Below, in pieces: positions 16,859 to 23,577 of a DNA stretch of 47,235 bases. The DNA comes from an uncultured Bacteroidales bacterium (GTDB lineage Bacteria > Bacteroidota > Bacteroidia > Bacteroidales > UBA932). The notes beneath the pieces are model-generated. The model was not told the DNA's origin and did no database searches. It saw nothing but the letters and a program-made list of their open reading frames with translations. Position numbers and translations under genes: made by a program. The stretch's first letter is position 1. Every line of letters starts with the position of its first letter. The stretch spans positions 1 through 47,235 of the forward strand of contig CALVCB010000008.1 of the NCBI GenBank assembly GCA_944325965.1. The letters run 5' to 3'.

Positions 16859-18703
16859 TTAAAACGATTCATAATACATAATAGGCCGGAGTGCCTTAAT
16901 ATTCCACTGAATATCGATAAGATAGTTATCAGACCATTCATCAAGCTGAACAAACGGGGCATTCTGAGGCTTAACCTGGCTGAACTCAGGAGAAAGAACA
17001 GGAGCATCAGCAAATTGACGAGCAAAATTCCAAAAAGACATATTACTGCCTTCTCCTTCAGTATTAGGTATGAAATCACCGTGCAACTCATCATTGAACT
17101 GTTTATACTCATACCAACGTGACTGATAACCAAAAACATCATCAGAAGCATCCAAAACTGACGGATCAAAGAAAAGCTCCTTTGACTTAATGGCAACATC
17201 ACCAATATTCTGAAATTCGGGGAAGAAATAATCAAACCTATCAGACTTGATAAACTTCGGATCAATACCCTGAAAATAAGTATTAGTCGGAACAATACTC
17301 ATAATAACATAAAGTTGACCGTGCTCATAGAACGTATCATCAAACAGAGCAGCAGAACCAGCACCAACACCACGACCGGCATAGTCACCAAGAGAATTAC
17401 TACCAGTTTCCGTCTGACCTGAAGTCTGAAAAACCTCACCAAAACGGATAGGAACAGTAGCCTTACCCAAAAAAATAGCACGGTCAACAGTAGCATCAGG
17501 AACACGCACGTTATAATGACTCTCCATGAACTCAACATAACGATTGCCATTATATGTATCTTTCATGAAGAAAGAATACATCTTAAAGGCAGTCTTAAGC
17601 TCCTGAATAGTAGCCTGAGCCGCATTAGAAAGCTGAGATACAAGAGAGACATCAGTAACAAACTTCTTAGAAGAAAAAGCCGAAATTAAATTCCGGTTAG
17701 ATATAACAGACGAAAGAGTACCGGTAGGATTGTTACCAATATTCATATAATAATCATTGGTACCAGCAGAAGATTGAGCACCAACGGAAACAAATTCATC
17801 ACCAGAACCAGCAACAACAGAACCGCGAACAGTAGAATTAAGATTGTCAACATCATAAAGAGCATCAGCCTTTGTAACATTAAGCTGACCAGAACCTGAA
17901 GTACCACCAGACCCAGGAATAACAACGGGACCACCAATTACAGGCTCAGGTAAAGCGGTAGTATAACGGTCCTTCTTGTAGTTACGCCAATGAAGCTGGT
18001 CAAATAAATTTGTTTCAGCACCAACACTCGACCAGACAACACCATCCTGAATAAGACCATCAACAAGACGATCATCAGAAGAACTAAGACAAAGACCTGT
18101 AAAACCATCACCACCAAGAGCAATACCACTTTCGACACGCTCATTGCGATACCAATCAGACCATATCTTATGATACCCAAGAATAGGAAGCGCATTTAGC
18201 TTCTCATCAGCATTTCCAGAACCAGTACCAATATATGGAGTACCATCAGTATTGTACTTAGCAACATGGAGATTAAGATAGTCAAAAAGACCACTCAAAT
18301 GAAAACCACGATTCTCACCCTGAGGAGAACCCCAAGAAGTATATTCAAGAGAAGAAAACGAAAGAGGAGAAGGACGGGTATCATCATCATACGATATCTG
18401 ACCTACATTCAAAGAATTTCCGTCACTGATAAATTCTTTCCATTTAGGATCAAGAATCCTATTAGGAACAAAAAAAGCATGAAAATCAGCCTTAACACCG
18501 TCAAAGATAGGAGCTTTGAGAGGAGCAAGACGAATCAAAGTGTCAAAACCAACACGAAAGCGGTCACCAGGGATGACCTCTTTATGCATAACAGGAATAA
18601 GCTGTCCCATTACAGCAGACAAACGACTGCGATAAGAAAGCTTAAAAACATTTTTTGAGGGAGTATCAATAACAGCCCTCTGATCAAAAATTCTAGCCAT
18701 CAA
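16859..18703 (-). CDS. Microvirus major capsid protein VP1
   Basis: 614 residues. The N-terminal region carries the family landmarks: FKLSYRSRLSA, then GQLIPVMHKEVIPGDRF and a following R-L-A-P-L-x-A-P-I and HAFFVPNRILDPKWKEF (about residues 20-90), as in the F-protein beta-barrel of Microviridae. The middle (about 190-360) is Gly/Ser-rich and without clear landmarks, consistent with surface loops. The C-terminus ends in WNIKALRPIMYYESF. Length over 600 residues is larger than gokushovirus capsids (~540) and fits Alpavirinae-like phages of Bacteroidota. The start overlaps the replication gene by 11 bp; a second Met directly follows. Confidence 0.95.
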   Translation of the reverse strand: MMARIFDQRAVIDTPSKNVFKLSYRSRLSAVMGQLIPVMHKEVIPGDRFRVGFDTLIRLAPLKAPIFDGVKADFHAFFVPNRILDPKWKEFISDGNSLNVGQISYDDDTRPSPLSFSSLEYTSWGSPQGENRGFHLSGLFDYLNLHVAKYNTDGTPYIGTGSGNADEKLNALPILGYHKIWSDWYRNERVESGIALGGDGFTGLCLSSSDDRLVDGLIQDGVVWSSVGAETNLFDQLHWRNYKKDRYTTALPEPVIGGPVVIPGSGGTSGSGQLNVTKADALYDVDNLNSTVRGSVVAGSGDEFVSVGAQSSAGTNDYYMNIGNNPTGTLSSVISNRNLISAFSSKKFVTDVSLVSQLSNAAQATIQELKTAFKMYSFFMKDTYNGNRYVEFMESHYNVRVPDATVDRAIFLGKATVPIRFGEVFQTSGQTETGSNSLGDYAGRGVGAGSAALFDDTFYEHGQLYVIMSIVPTNTYFQGIDPKFIKSDRFDYFFPEFQNIGDVAIKSKELFFDPSVLDASDDVFGYQSRWYEYKQFNDELHGDFIPNTEGEGSNMSFWNFARQFADAPVLSPEFSQVKPQNAPFVQLDEWSDNYLIDIQWNIKALRPIMYYESF

Positions 18704-19538
18704 AATCAGTATTTAAAGATAAACCATTTCGTGCATCATAACGAATTTTTTCCTTTTCCTCACAATCAGGATTACGTTTAAGAAACTGAGCGTTTTTCAT
18801 AGCCTCATCCAAATAATCCTGAGAAGTCTTAGAAAGAGAAGCGTTAATAGCATTAGCACGTTTATAAGAATTTACCAAAGAAACATTAGAAAACTTCTTA
18901 TCATACCAGGAACGAGGAAGATTATGACCTTTACCCTTAATATAAAATTTAGGGTATTGATCAGGCAAGCCAACAGGAATAATAGACTTACCATTACACT
19001 TATCAAACTCCTGATGTGACTTATCATAAGCATCATATCCAAGACGAGAAGCAAGCATCATATTATAAGACTTCTGCATATACTTACAGGCATAACGAAT
19101 CCAATTCGAAGCAAGCAGATAAGCAGAACAGAAACCTTTTCCCCATTCAGATTCTAGCAGAACTTTCCACTGATAACGGTCAATATCAAGACCTTTTATG
19201 AACCAAATAGCATGATAATGGAGACGATTACGTTGCTCACCATACTCAGATACAATAAAATACTTAAGCTTTACACCATCACCATAATGATACTGTAAAA
19301 AACGCCGAAGCCTACGAACAAGACTCTGAATAGCCACCTTATCCGCAACATCAGGATTAGGATAATTTTCCTCATTATAAGATATAAGAGAGAAAAAAGC
19401 AACATCAGAAGCAGAAAGCTCCGAAGTCAAACGGATCTCCCAATCCAGCTTTCGCTTGCGAATACATTGATAACAATGACCGCAGGGAACAGTAACTATC
19501 TGTTTGCCCTGTTTAACAGTCTTCGGCGAAACACACAT
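18693..19538 (-). CDS. Microvirus replication initiator VP4 (HUH endonuclease)
   Basis: 281 residues. N-terminal cysteine motif PCGHCYQCIRKRKLDWEIRL (C19, C22, C25), typical of microvirus Rep proteins. HUH metal motif H107-Y-H109 in RLHYHAIWF, and the two catalytic tyrosines Y149 and Y153 in WIRYACKYMQKS, the YxxxY arrangement that lets superfamily II initiators do successive nick and join steps in rolling-circle replication. All catalytic residues are present. It overlaps the capsid gene start by 11 bp and follows the J-like gene by 21 bp. The coding sequence also contains a phiX174-like origin core (see findings). Confidence 0.95.
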   Translation of the reverse strand: MCVSPKTVKQGKQIVTVPCGHCYQCIRKRKLDWEIRLTSELSASDVAFFSLISYNEENYPNPDVADKVAIQSLVRRLRRFLQYHYGDGVKLKYFIVSEYGEQRNRLHYHAIWFIKGLDIDRYQWKVLLESEWGKGFCSAYLLASNWIRYACKYMQKSYNMMLASRLGYDAYDKSHQEFDKCNGKSIIPVGLPDQYPKFYIKGKGHNLPRSWYDKKFSNVSLVNSYKRANAINASLSKTSQDYLDEAMKNAQFLKRNPDCEEKEKIRYDARNGLSLNTDFDG

Positions 19539-19559
19539 AATGTAACAAACAAACGGTAA

Positions 19560-19637
19560 TCAAATCATTTTACCAACGCGAGAATTGTGGATAACTCTCT
19601 TTCCGGACTTTTTCGGACGCATTTTCCTTTGTTTCAT
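19560..19637 (-). CDS. 25-residue very basic peptide, candidate J-like DNA-packaging protein
   Basis: The minus strand encodes a peptide beginning MKQRKMRPKKSGKRV and continuing IHNSRVGKMI: ten Lys/Arg in 25 residues and no acidic residue. Its ATG (19637) overlaps the TGA of the upstream gene as ATGA, which strongly suggests real translation by coupling. phiX174 J and the gokushovirus equivalent are 25-40-residue Lys/Arg-rich peptides that condense ssDNA in the capsid; size, charge and position just before the replication and capsid genes fit. It is too short for standard gene calling. Homology is not demonstrated. Confidence 0.6.
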   Translation of the reverse strand: MKQRKMRPKKSGKRVIHNSRVGKMI

Positions 19638-19882
19638 GACTTTCCAGGATTTAAAAACTCAACAGTAATTTGCGCGGAATCCAATGCAGACTGATTCACT
19701 TTAACGCGCGTATCTCCACCATTTCCGATAACGCGAACGGTAGAGCAAGAAACTAGGAGACTAACAATGTAGCCAACAAAGAGAACAAGCACAGCGACAA
19801 GAAACTTGCGCCAAGGCAGAGAAAAAAGCTTATCAAAAAACTTCTTTTCTGTTCCATTCGTGGGATTTGAGCCACTTTCCAT
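19634..19882 (-). CDS. Small phage membrane/lipoprotein-like protein, function unknown
   Basis: 82 residues: polar start (MESGSNPTNGTEKKFF), one hydrophobic helix (FLVAVLVLFVGYIVSLLV) and then SCSTVRVIGNGGDTRV, so the end of the helix looks like a lipobox (LLVSC). The C-terminal part is short and soluble. It could be a type II membrane protein or an unusual lipoprotein with a long N-terminal region. Its stop overlaps the start of the basic peptide gene (ATGA). Role unknown; envelope placement suggests exit, lysis or superinfection control. Confidence 0.6.
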   Translation of the reverse strand: MESGSNPTNGTEKKFFDKLFSLPWRKFLVAVLVLFVGYIVSLLVSCSTVRVIGNGGDTRVKVNQSALDSAQITVEFLNPGKS

Positions 19883-19896
19883 AAGAACAATTATTT

Positions 19897-20277
19897 TTAT
19901 ACTTTGAAACGAATACCACAGGTACGCTCAAGAAAAGTTTCAGAAGTTGAAAAGTTGCAAAGATCCTCCGGATAAAGCGCGTCATTAGAGATGGAGACGA
20001 GACCATAACTTTTGAGCGGTATTGTACGGAGGACTTTAAAGACCGCTTTTGTACAACAAAAGACATTAGCGTCACCACCAATGACACCAAGATGATACAT
20101 GCGAGGATTATAAAGAATATTTTCATCAGTTCTAAGGCTTACAAGTGATACAAATTCATCAGTCTTACAATAACGTAAGAAAAGCTTATTGATAAGCTTC
20201 AAAGCACCGCCGCCGGAAGTATCGGCGGCAGCAACTATATCATCATTCCTTACCAGAAGCAGATACCTTTTCATCAC
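19897..20277 (-). CDS. Phage early protein of unknown function (126 aa)
   Basis: 126 residues, soluble, with no recognised domain (MMKRYLLLVRNDDIVAAAD...). It contains five Cys and a mixed alpha/beta pattern. A second Met directly follows the first and could be the start (20274). Its beginning overlaps the end of the upstream small gene by about 35 bp, as is common in compact microvirus genomes. Possibly the counterpart of the non-structural protein gene that gokushoviruses keep near Rep, but similarity is not visible by eye. Confidence 0.55.
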   Translation of the reverse strand: MMKRYLLLVRNDDIVAAADTSGGGALKLINKLFLRYCKTDEFVSLVSLRTDENILYNPRMYHLGVIGGDANVFCCTKAVFKVLRTIPLKSYGLVSISNDALYPEDLCNFSTSETFLERTCGIRFKV

Positions 20278-20467
20278 TCACATAATAAGAGTTACACATG
20301 ACAAGATTACTTGCTATCTGATGAGCAATCTGTGGAGGGACAAGAGCAAAAGGTAGCTCAATATCAAGAGTATCAACAGAACTCTTGAAATCAGAATCAA
20401 TGACAGAGATATGGACTACCAAAGATTTATCATCAGTAGATACGGAAGTTGTTTTATATTTTCCCAT
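20243..20467 (-). CDS. Phage early protein of unknown function (74 aa)
   Basis: 74 residues from MGKYKTTSVSTDD (ATG 20467); fifteen extra codons are open upstream but overlap the previous gene more deeply. The chain is a short beta-rich part (SLVVHISVIDSDFKSS) followed by a helix (PPQIAHQIASNLVMC). No family recognised. It overlaps both neighbours (14 bp and about 35 bp), which supports a single polycistronic early message. Confidence 0.5.
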   Translation of the reverse strand: MGKYKTTSVSTDDKSLVVHISVIDSDFKSSVDTLDIELPFALVPPQIAHQIASNLVMCNSYYVSDEKVSASGKE

Positions 20468-20675
20468 AACTATCAGAAATTTTAGCGCGGTTTGAAAAAT
20501 TGTCGTAAACATAAACCATACAGTCCTGAGTATTCATAGAATACACAACTGTAGTTTCTTTAGTGTCAGTACAATGCTCAATAGCGAGCAAGGAAGCAGA
20601 AGTAAGACCTTCACAAAGCTTAGCAAAGCCATGTCTGTCATGGACAAGGTAGTCCAAATAGTGTAAAGCGTTCAT
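20454..20675 (-). CDS. Phage early protein of unknown function (73 aa), first gene of the prophage
   Basis: 73 residues, MNALHYLDYLVHDRHGF..., acidic overall with Cys residues at three places; no domain recognised. It is the first minus-strand gene inside the right attachment site, whose repeat ends about 30 bp upstream of its ATG. No clear host-type promoter is seen in this short leader, so transcription may depend on the circular form, where the region beyond the left site would lie upstream. Confidence 0.5.
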   Translation of the reverse strand: MNALHYLDYLVHDRHGFAKLCEGLTSASLLAIEHCTDTKETTVVYSMNTQDCMVYVYDNFSNRAKISDSYGKI

Positions 20676-20704
20676 TTGTTTGTGTGTTAAGTAGTTAATA
20701 ATTA

Positions 20705-20732
20705 ATGTTACACAATTTATATTATGTTAATT
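20705..20732 (+). other. Right attachment site of the prophage (dif-like, intact XerD-type arm)
   Basis: XerC-side arm 20705-20715 (ATGTTACACAA), spacer TTTATA (20716-20721), XerD-side arm 20722-20732 (TTATGTTAATT). The TTATGTTAA core of the right arm is identical to the XerD arm of Escherichia coli dif. The spacer and left arm are shared with the left site at 14752-14779. This arm is therefore the best candidate for the original host dif half. Confidence 0.7.
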
Positions 20733-20778
20733 TATGTATTGCTGCATTCTCCTCTATCTTCACATTTTTGCAATATTC

Positions 20779-20809
20779 TTTGCAATTAGACAATTTCAGA
20801 CTAAATTTG
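20779..20809 (+). promoter_or_regulatory. Bacteroidota promoter right of the prophage
   Basis: TTTG (20779-20782), 19-bp spacer, TAAATTTG (20802-20809): exact consensus. It predicts a transcript start near 20816 and decides the start of the following gene at ATG 20840 rather than at the longer reading frame that crosses the attachment site. Confidence 0.65.
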
Positions 20810-20839
20810 CCAACTGTGAAAAAACTGCACAAAATACAT

Positions 20840-21256
20840 ATGCTGATATATGCGCTGGCCCTCGTTCTTGCTTTTACAGGCATCATGCGGTCAGATACAG
20901 CGTTTTTGGACGGCGGCGACGAGATGCCTGAAGAAATTCTGCCCGGCAGTTTTCACGGATGGACGGTCATTCCGGACAGCAGCCTTCCGCCGGACGGAAA
21001 GAAAGATACAGGCAGCATATATGCGGACACTCCCCAGGTCACGGTCCCGAGGAACCCATCTGTCGGTAGCCAGACGAGGCATCATTCTGACGCAAGACGC
21101 ACAGGCCAGAATTTCAGTGCGTCGGCCACATTCAAGGACGGCAAAATAATCACGGAATACACATTCATATCATATTCGGCGTTTATTGGCCTTTTCCCGT
21201 CAGGGACAAGAGATTTCAGGACCAGACTGATTTCCCTGGGGAAACTGATTATCTGA
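20840..21256 (+). CDS. Small membrane-anchored or secreted protein, function unknown
   Basis: 138 residues from ATG 20840, beginning with a hydrophobic segment MLIYALALVLAFTGIM that is either a signal peptide or an anchor, followed by a polar, Pro/Asp/Gly-rich region and a C-terminal part with aromatic residues (YTFISYSAFIGLF). No domain recognised. The same frame is open back to 20705, but this would place the start inside the phage attachment site and upstream of a consensus promoter, so the shorter form is chosen. It is the first host gene right of the prophage. Confidence 0.45.
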   Translation: MLIYALALVLAFTGIMRSDTAFLDGGDEMPEEILPGSFHGWTVIPDSSLPPDGKKDTGSIYADTPQVTVPRNPSVGSQTRHHSDARRTGQNFSASATFKDGKIITEYTFISYSAFIGLFPSGTRDFRTRLISLGKLII

Positions 21257-21259
21257 TTC

Positions 21260-21296
21260 GGGAGGTGACGGACTTCTCCCCTCCTTCCTTTTATTG
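21260..21296 (+). terminator. Possible rho-independent terminator
   Basis: GGGAG (21260-21264) can pair with CTCCC (21276-21280), followed by a T-rich run to 21300. It lies four bases after the stop of the preceding gene. The stem is short and an alternative pairing (GGAGG with CCTCC) exists. Confidence 0.4.
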
Positions 21297-21336
21297 TATT
21301 TAATTAATAATCAATCAGATAATAAAATTATAAATT

Positions 21337-21783
21337 ATGGAAAACAGATTCAACAGAATACGTTCTGTAAAAGATATAGTGATTTCAGCCCTGCTCTTTG
21401 CGGCGGGTGTAGTTTGCATTGTAGTTCCGGATTCGGTGCCTGTAAACATTACCGGATATACGCTTGCGATTGTCGGACTGGTGCTTTTCTTCGTCATGAA
21501 GACGGCTTTCAAGGACGCGGAGACCGGAGAAACCCTCAGGAAGACAGAGAAGTACTTCCCTGCCAGCAAATCCGAGTCTGTCCTGAAGGCATTGTCTACC
21601 GACCCGCAGAGCATAGACCTCAGTGAAGAGAACAAGGGGAACGGACTGAAAGTGGACACATACTACAGCACAAGGACAGGACATGTCTTTACACAGCTGT
21701 TCGAATATATACCTTATAAATATGAGCCTTGCTCGCCTGTCTACTCATATGACATATCGAAGGCGGAAAAGCTCATCAGATAA
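21337..21783 (+). CDS. Two-helix membrane protein, function unknown
   Basis: 148 residues. Two hydrophobic helices near the N-terminus (DIVISALLFAAGVVCIVV and YTLAIVGLVLFFVMKT) separated by a short loop, then a soluble C-terminal domain of about 90 residues (KTEKYFPASKSESVLKAL...) ending in SYDISKAEKLIR. No family recognised. It is followed by a small perfect hairpin (AGCGCC-TGAC-GGCGCT, 21788-21803) and the Na/phosphate cotransporter gene 50 bp away, with which it may be transcribed. Confidence 0.6.
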   Translation: MENRFNRIRSVKDIVISALLFAAGVVCIVVPDSVPVNITGYTLAIVGLVLFFVMKTAFKDAETGETLRKTEKYFPASKSESVLKALSTDPQSIDLSEENKGNGLKVDTYYSTRTGHVFTQLFEYIPYKYEPCSPVYSYDISKAEKLIR

Positions 21784-21833
21784 GGAGAGCGCCTGACGGC
21801 GCTGCTGCATGGCTAATTGATATAAACAATATT

Positions 21834-23564
21834 ATGGTTCTACAAATCCTTACTCTGCTCGGAGCCCTGGGAATGTTCCTCTACGGGATGAACATGATGA
21901 GTTCCGGGCTACAGAAAGCAGCCGGGGAAAGGCTGAAGTCTTTCCTTGCAGCCATGACATCAAATCCTTTCAAGAGAGTGCTGACAGGTCTTAGCATCAC
22001 AGCTATCATCCAGTCATCCAGCGCTACGACTGTAATGGTTGTCAGTTTTGTGAATGCGGGACTCCTTACCCTCACCCAGGCAGTCGGAGTGATAATGGGG
22101 GCCAACATAGGGACTACCGTAACGGCGTGGATAATCTCACTCCTGGGTTTCACTGCAGATATATCCGTACTGTCCATACCCCTTATGGCCGTGGGATTCA
22201 TCTGCTCGATGTCAAAAAAGAGCAAGAGCAAGAATATAGGAGAACTCATAATCGGCTTTTCGCTGCTGTTCCTCGGGCTTTCATTCATGAAATCCTCGGT
22301 GCCGGACCTGCAGTCATCACCTGAGGTTCTTTCTTTCATTGCCAAATGGACTGACTTCGGATTCGGCTCCGTGCTTATTTTCCTTGTTTTCGGCACGTTG
22401 CTCACGCTCGTGCTCCAGTCTTCCAGCGCGACAGTCGCCCTCACCCTTATCATGCTGAATATGGGGTGGATACCTTTCGAGATGGCCGCTGCCATGGTGC
22501 TGGGAGAGAACATAGGAACAACCATTACAGCAAATATAGCAGCAGCTGTAGCCAATACCGCCGCCAAGAGAGCCGCAAGGGCCCACACCCTCTTCAATGT
22601 ATTCGGAGTGGTATGGGCCCTCATATTTTTCCATCCGTTCCTTTCATTCATCGGCAAGATCATCACGCTCCTGGGCTATCCTGACCCTACGACGCTGACC
22701 TATACAGGGGCAGAGACCACCGGAAATGCGGAAACGGCCGCGCTGTATGGCATATCAATGATGCACACGATGTTCAACCTCATCAACACCTGCATCCTGA
22801 TATGGTTTACCCCTCTTATTGTCAAGGCTGTGACATGGATGGTAAAGGCCCCTGCAAATCCGGAAGAGGACAACTTCAAGCTGCAGTTCATCAATGTCGG
22901 TGCAATGCGTACGGCGGAGCTTGCAAGCGAACAGGCCTTGAAAGAGATCATACATTTCGCACAGATATCCCGCAAGGGTTTCGGATATGTACGCTCGGCA
23001 ATCAATGAGACAAATCCGGAAAAGTTCGAGGAATACAGGGCCAAGCTGGTGAAATACGAGGAGATAGCTGACCGTATAGAATACGAGATAGCCGGTTTCT
23101 TGAACAACCTGTCGAAGCAGGAACTCAGCGATGACACCATCTCGGAGGTCAGGATGATGTACAAAATCATCGGCGAGCTGGAAAGCCTCGGGGACTCCGG
23201 AGAGGCCATAAGCAGGATACTTTCCCAGAAGAACGCCCATGGGAAGGCATTCGCGCCGGAGTCTATAACGAAGCTGAACAGGATGATAGACCAGGTCGAC
23301 AGGGCGTACGGGGTGATGATAGACAACCTTTCAGGGGACATCACCAAACTGGACAACATCTCCTCTGCATACGACGCGGAAGACAGTATCAACAATATGC
23401 GTAACAACCTCCGCGACGAAGAGATCCGCCTCATAGAACAGAAAGGGGACAACTACCAGACCAGTGTCTGGTACATGGATATCATCGCGCATCTCGAACA
23501 GATGGGTGACTTCATGATCAATGTTTCAGAGTCGCTGCTCAAATACAGCAACAGCCTGAAATAG
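21834..23564 (+). CDS. Na+/phosphate cotransporter family protein with C-terminal PhoU-like domain
   Basis: 576 residues. Two inverted NptA/PNaS repeats each carry the QSSSAT motif: QSSSATTVMVVSF (about residue 62) and QSSSATVALTLIM (about 198), the sodium/phosphate-binding signature, with MGANIGTT and LGENIGTT following. Eight or more membrane helices span residues 1-345. The C-terminal ~200 residues are a helical PhoU-like domain (MRTAELASEQALKEII..., DEEIRLIEQKGDNYQT). It should import phosphate using the sodium gradient, with PhoU-like regulation from the cytoplasmic side. No pst or pho genes are adjacent. Confidence 0.9.
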   Translation: MVLQILTLLGALGMFLYGMNMMSSGLQKAAGERLKSFLAAMTSNPFKRVLTGLSITAIIQSSSATTVMVVSFVNAGLLTLTQAVGVIMGANIGTTVTAWIISLLGFTADISVLSIPLMAVGFICSMSKKSKSKNIGELIIGFSLLFLGLSFMKSSVPDLQSSPEVLSFIAKWTDFGFGSVLIFLVFGTLLTLVLQSSSATVALTLIMLNMGWIPFEMAAAMVLGENIGTTITANIAAAVANTAAKRAARAHTLFNVFGVVWALIFFHPFLSFIGKIITLLGYPDPTTLTYTGAETTGNAETAALYGISMMHTMFNLINTCILIWFTPLIVKAVTWMVKAPANPEEDNFKLQFINVGAMRTAELASEQALKEIIHFAQISRKGFGYVRSAINETNPEKFEEYRAKLVKYEEIADRIEYEIAGFLNNLSKQELSDDTISEVRMMYKIIGELESLGDSGEAISRILSQKNAHGKAFAPESITKLNRMIDQVDRAYGVMIDNLSGDITKLDNISSAYDAEDSINNMRNNLRDEEIRLIEQKGDNYQTSVWYMDIIAHLEQMGDFMINVSESLLKYSNSLK

Positions 23565-23577
23565 CAATACACGGAAA

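Larger units (their letters stand above)
14752..20732 (-). mobile_element. Integrated temperate microvirus (Microviridae, Alpavirinae-like prophage)
   Basis: A 5953-bp repeat-to-repeat unit, much more AT-rich than the flanks, with all genes on the minus strand. In transcription order: four small unknown genes, J-like basic peptide, HUH replication initiator (VP4), major capsid (VP1), scaffold (VP3), a hairpin block, pilot protein (VP2) and a 50-residue membrane protein. Size and content equal a full microvirus genome. No integrase or transposase is present; flanking dif-like repeats point to use of host XerC/XerD, as known for microviruses integrated in Bacteroidota and for dif-integrating gokushoviruses. 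No gene is broken, so it may be able to excise. It lies between two intact divergent host promoters. Confidence 0.93.

Noticed and set aside
20360-20367. Second TTGATATT on the minus strand as replication origin
   Set aside because: Shorter match than the one in the replication gene, in AT-rich coding DNA.
20705-20839. Longer start for the gene right of the prophage, within the attachment site
   Set aside because: A consensus promoter at 20779-20809 lies inside that extension; the reading frame there is only chance opening across the att site.
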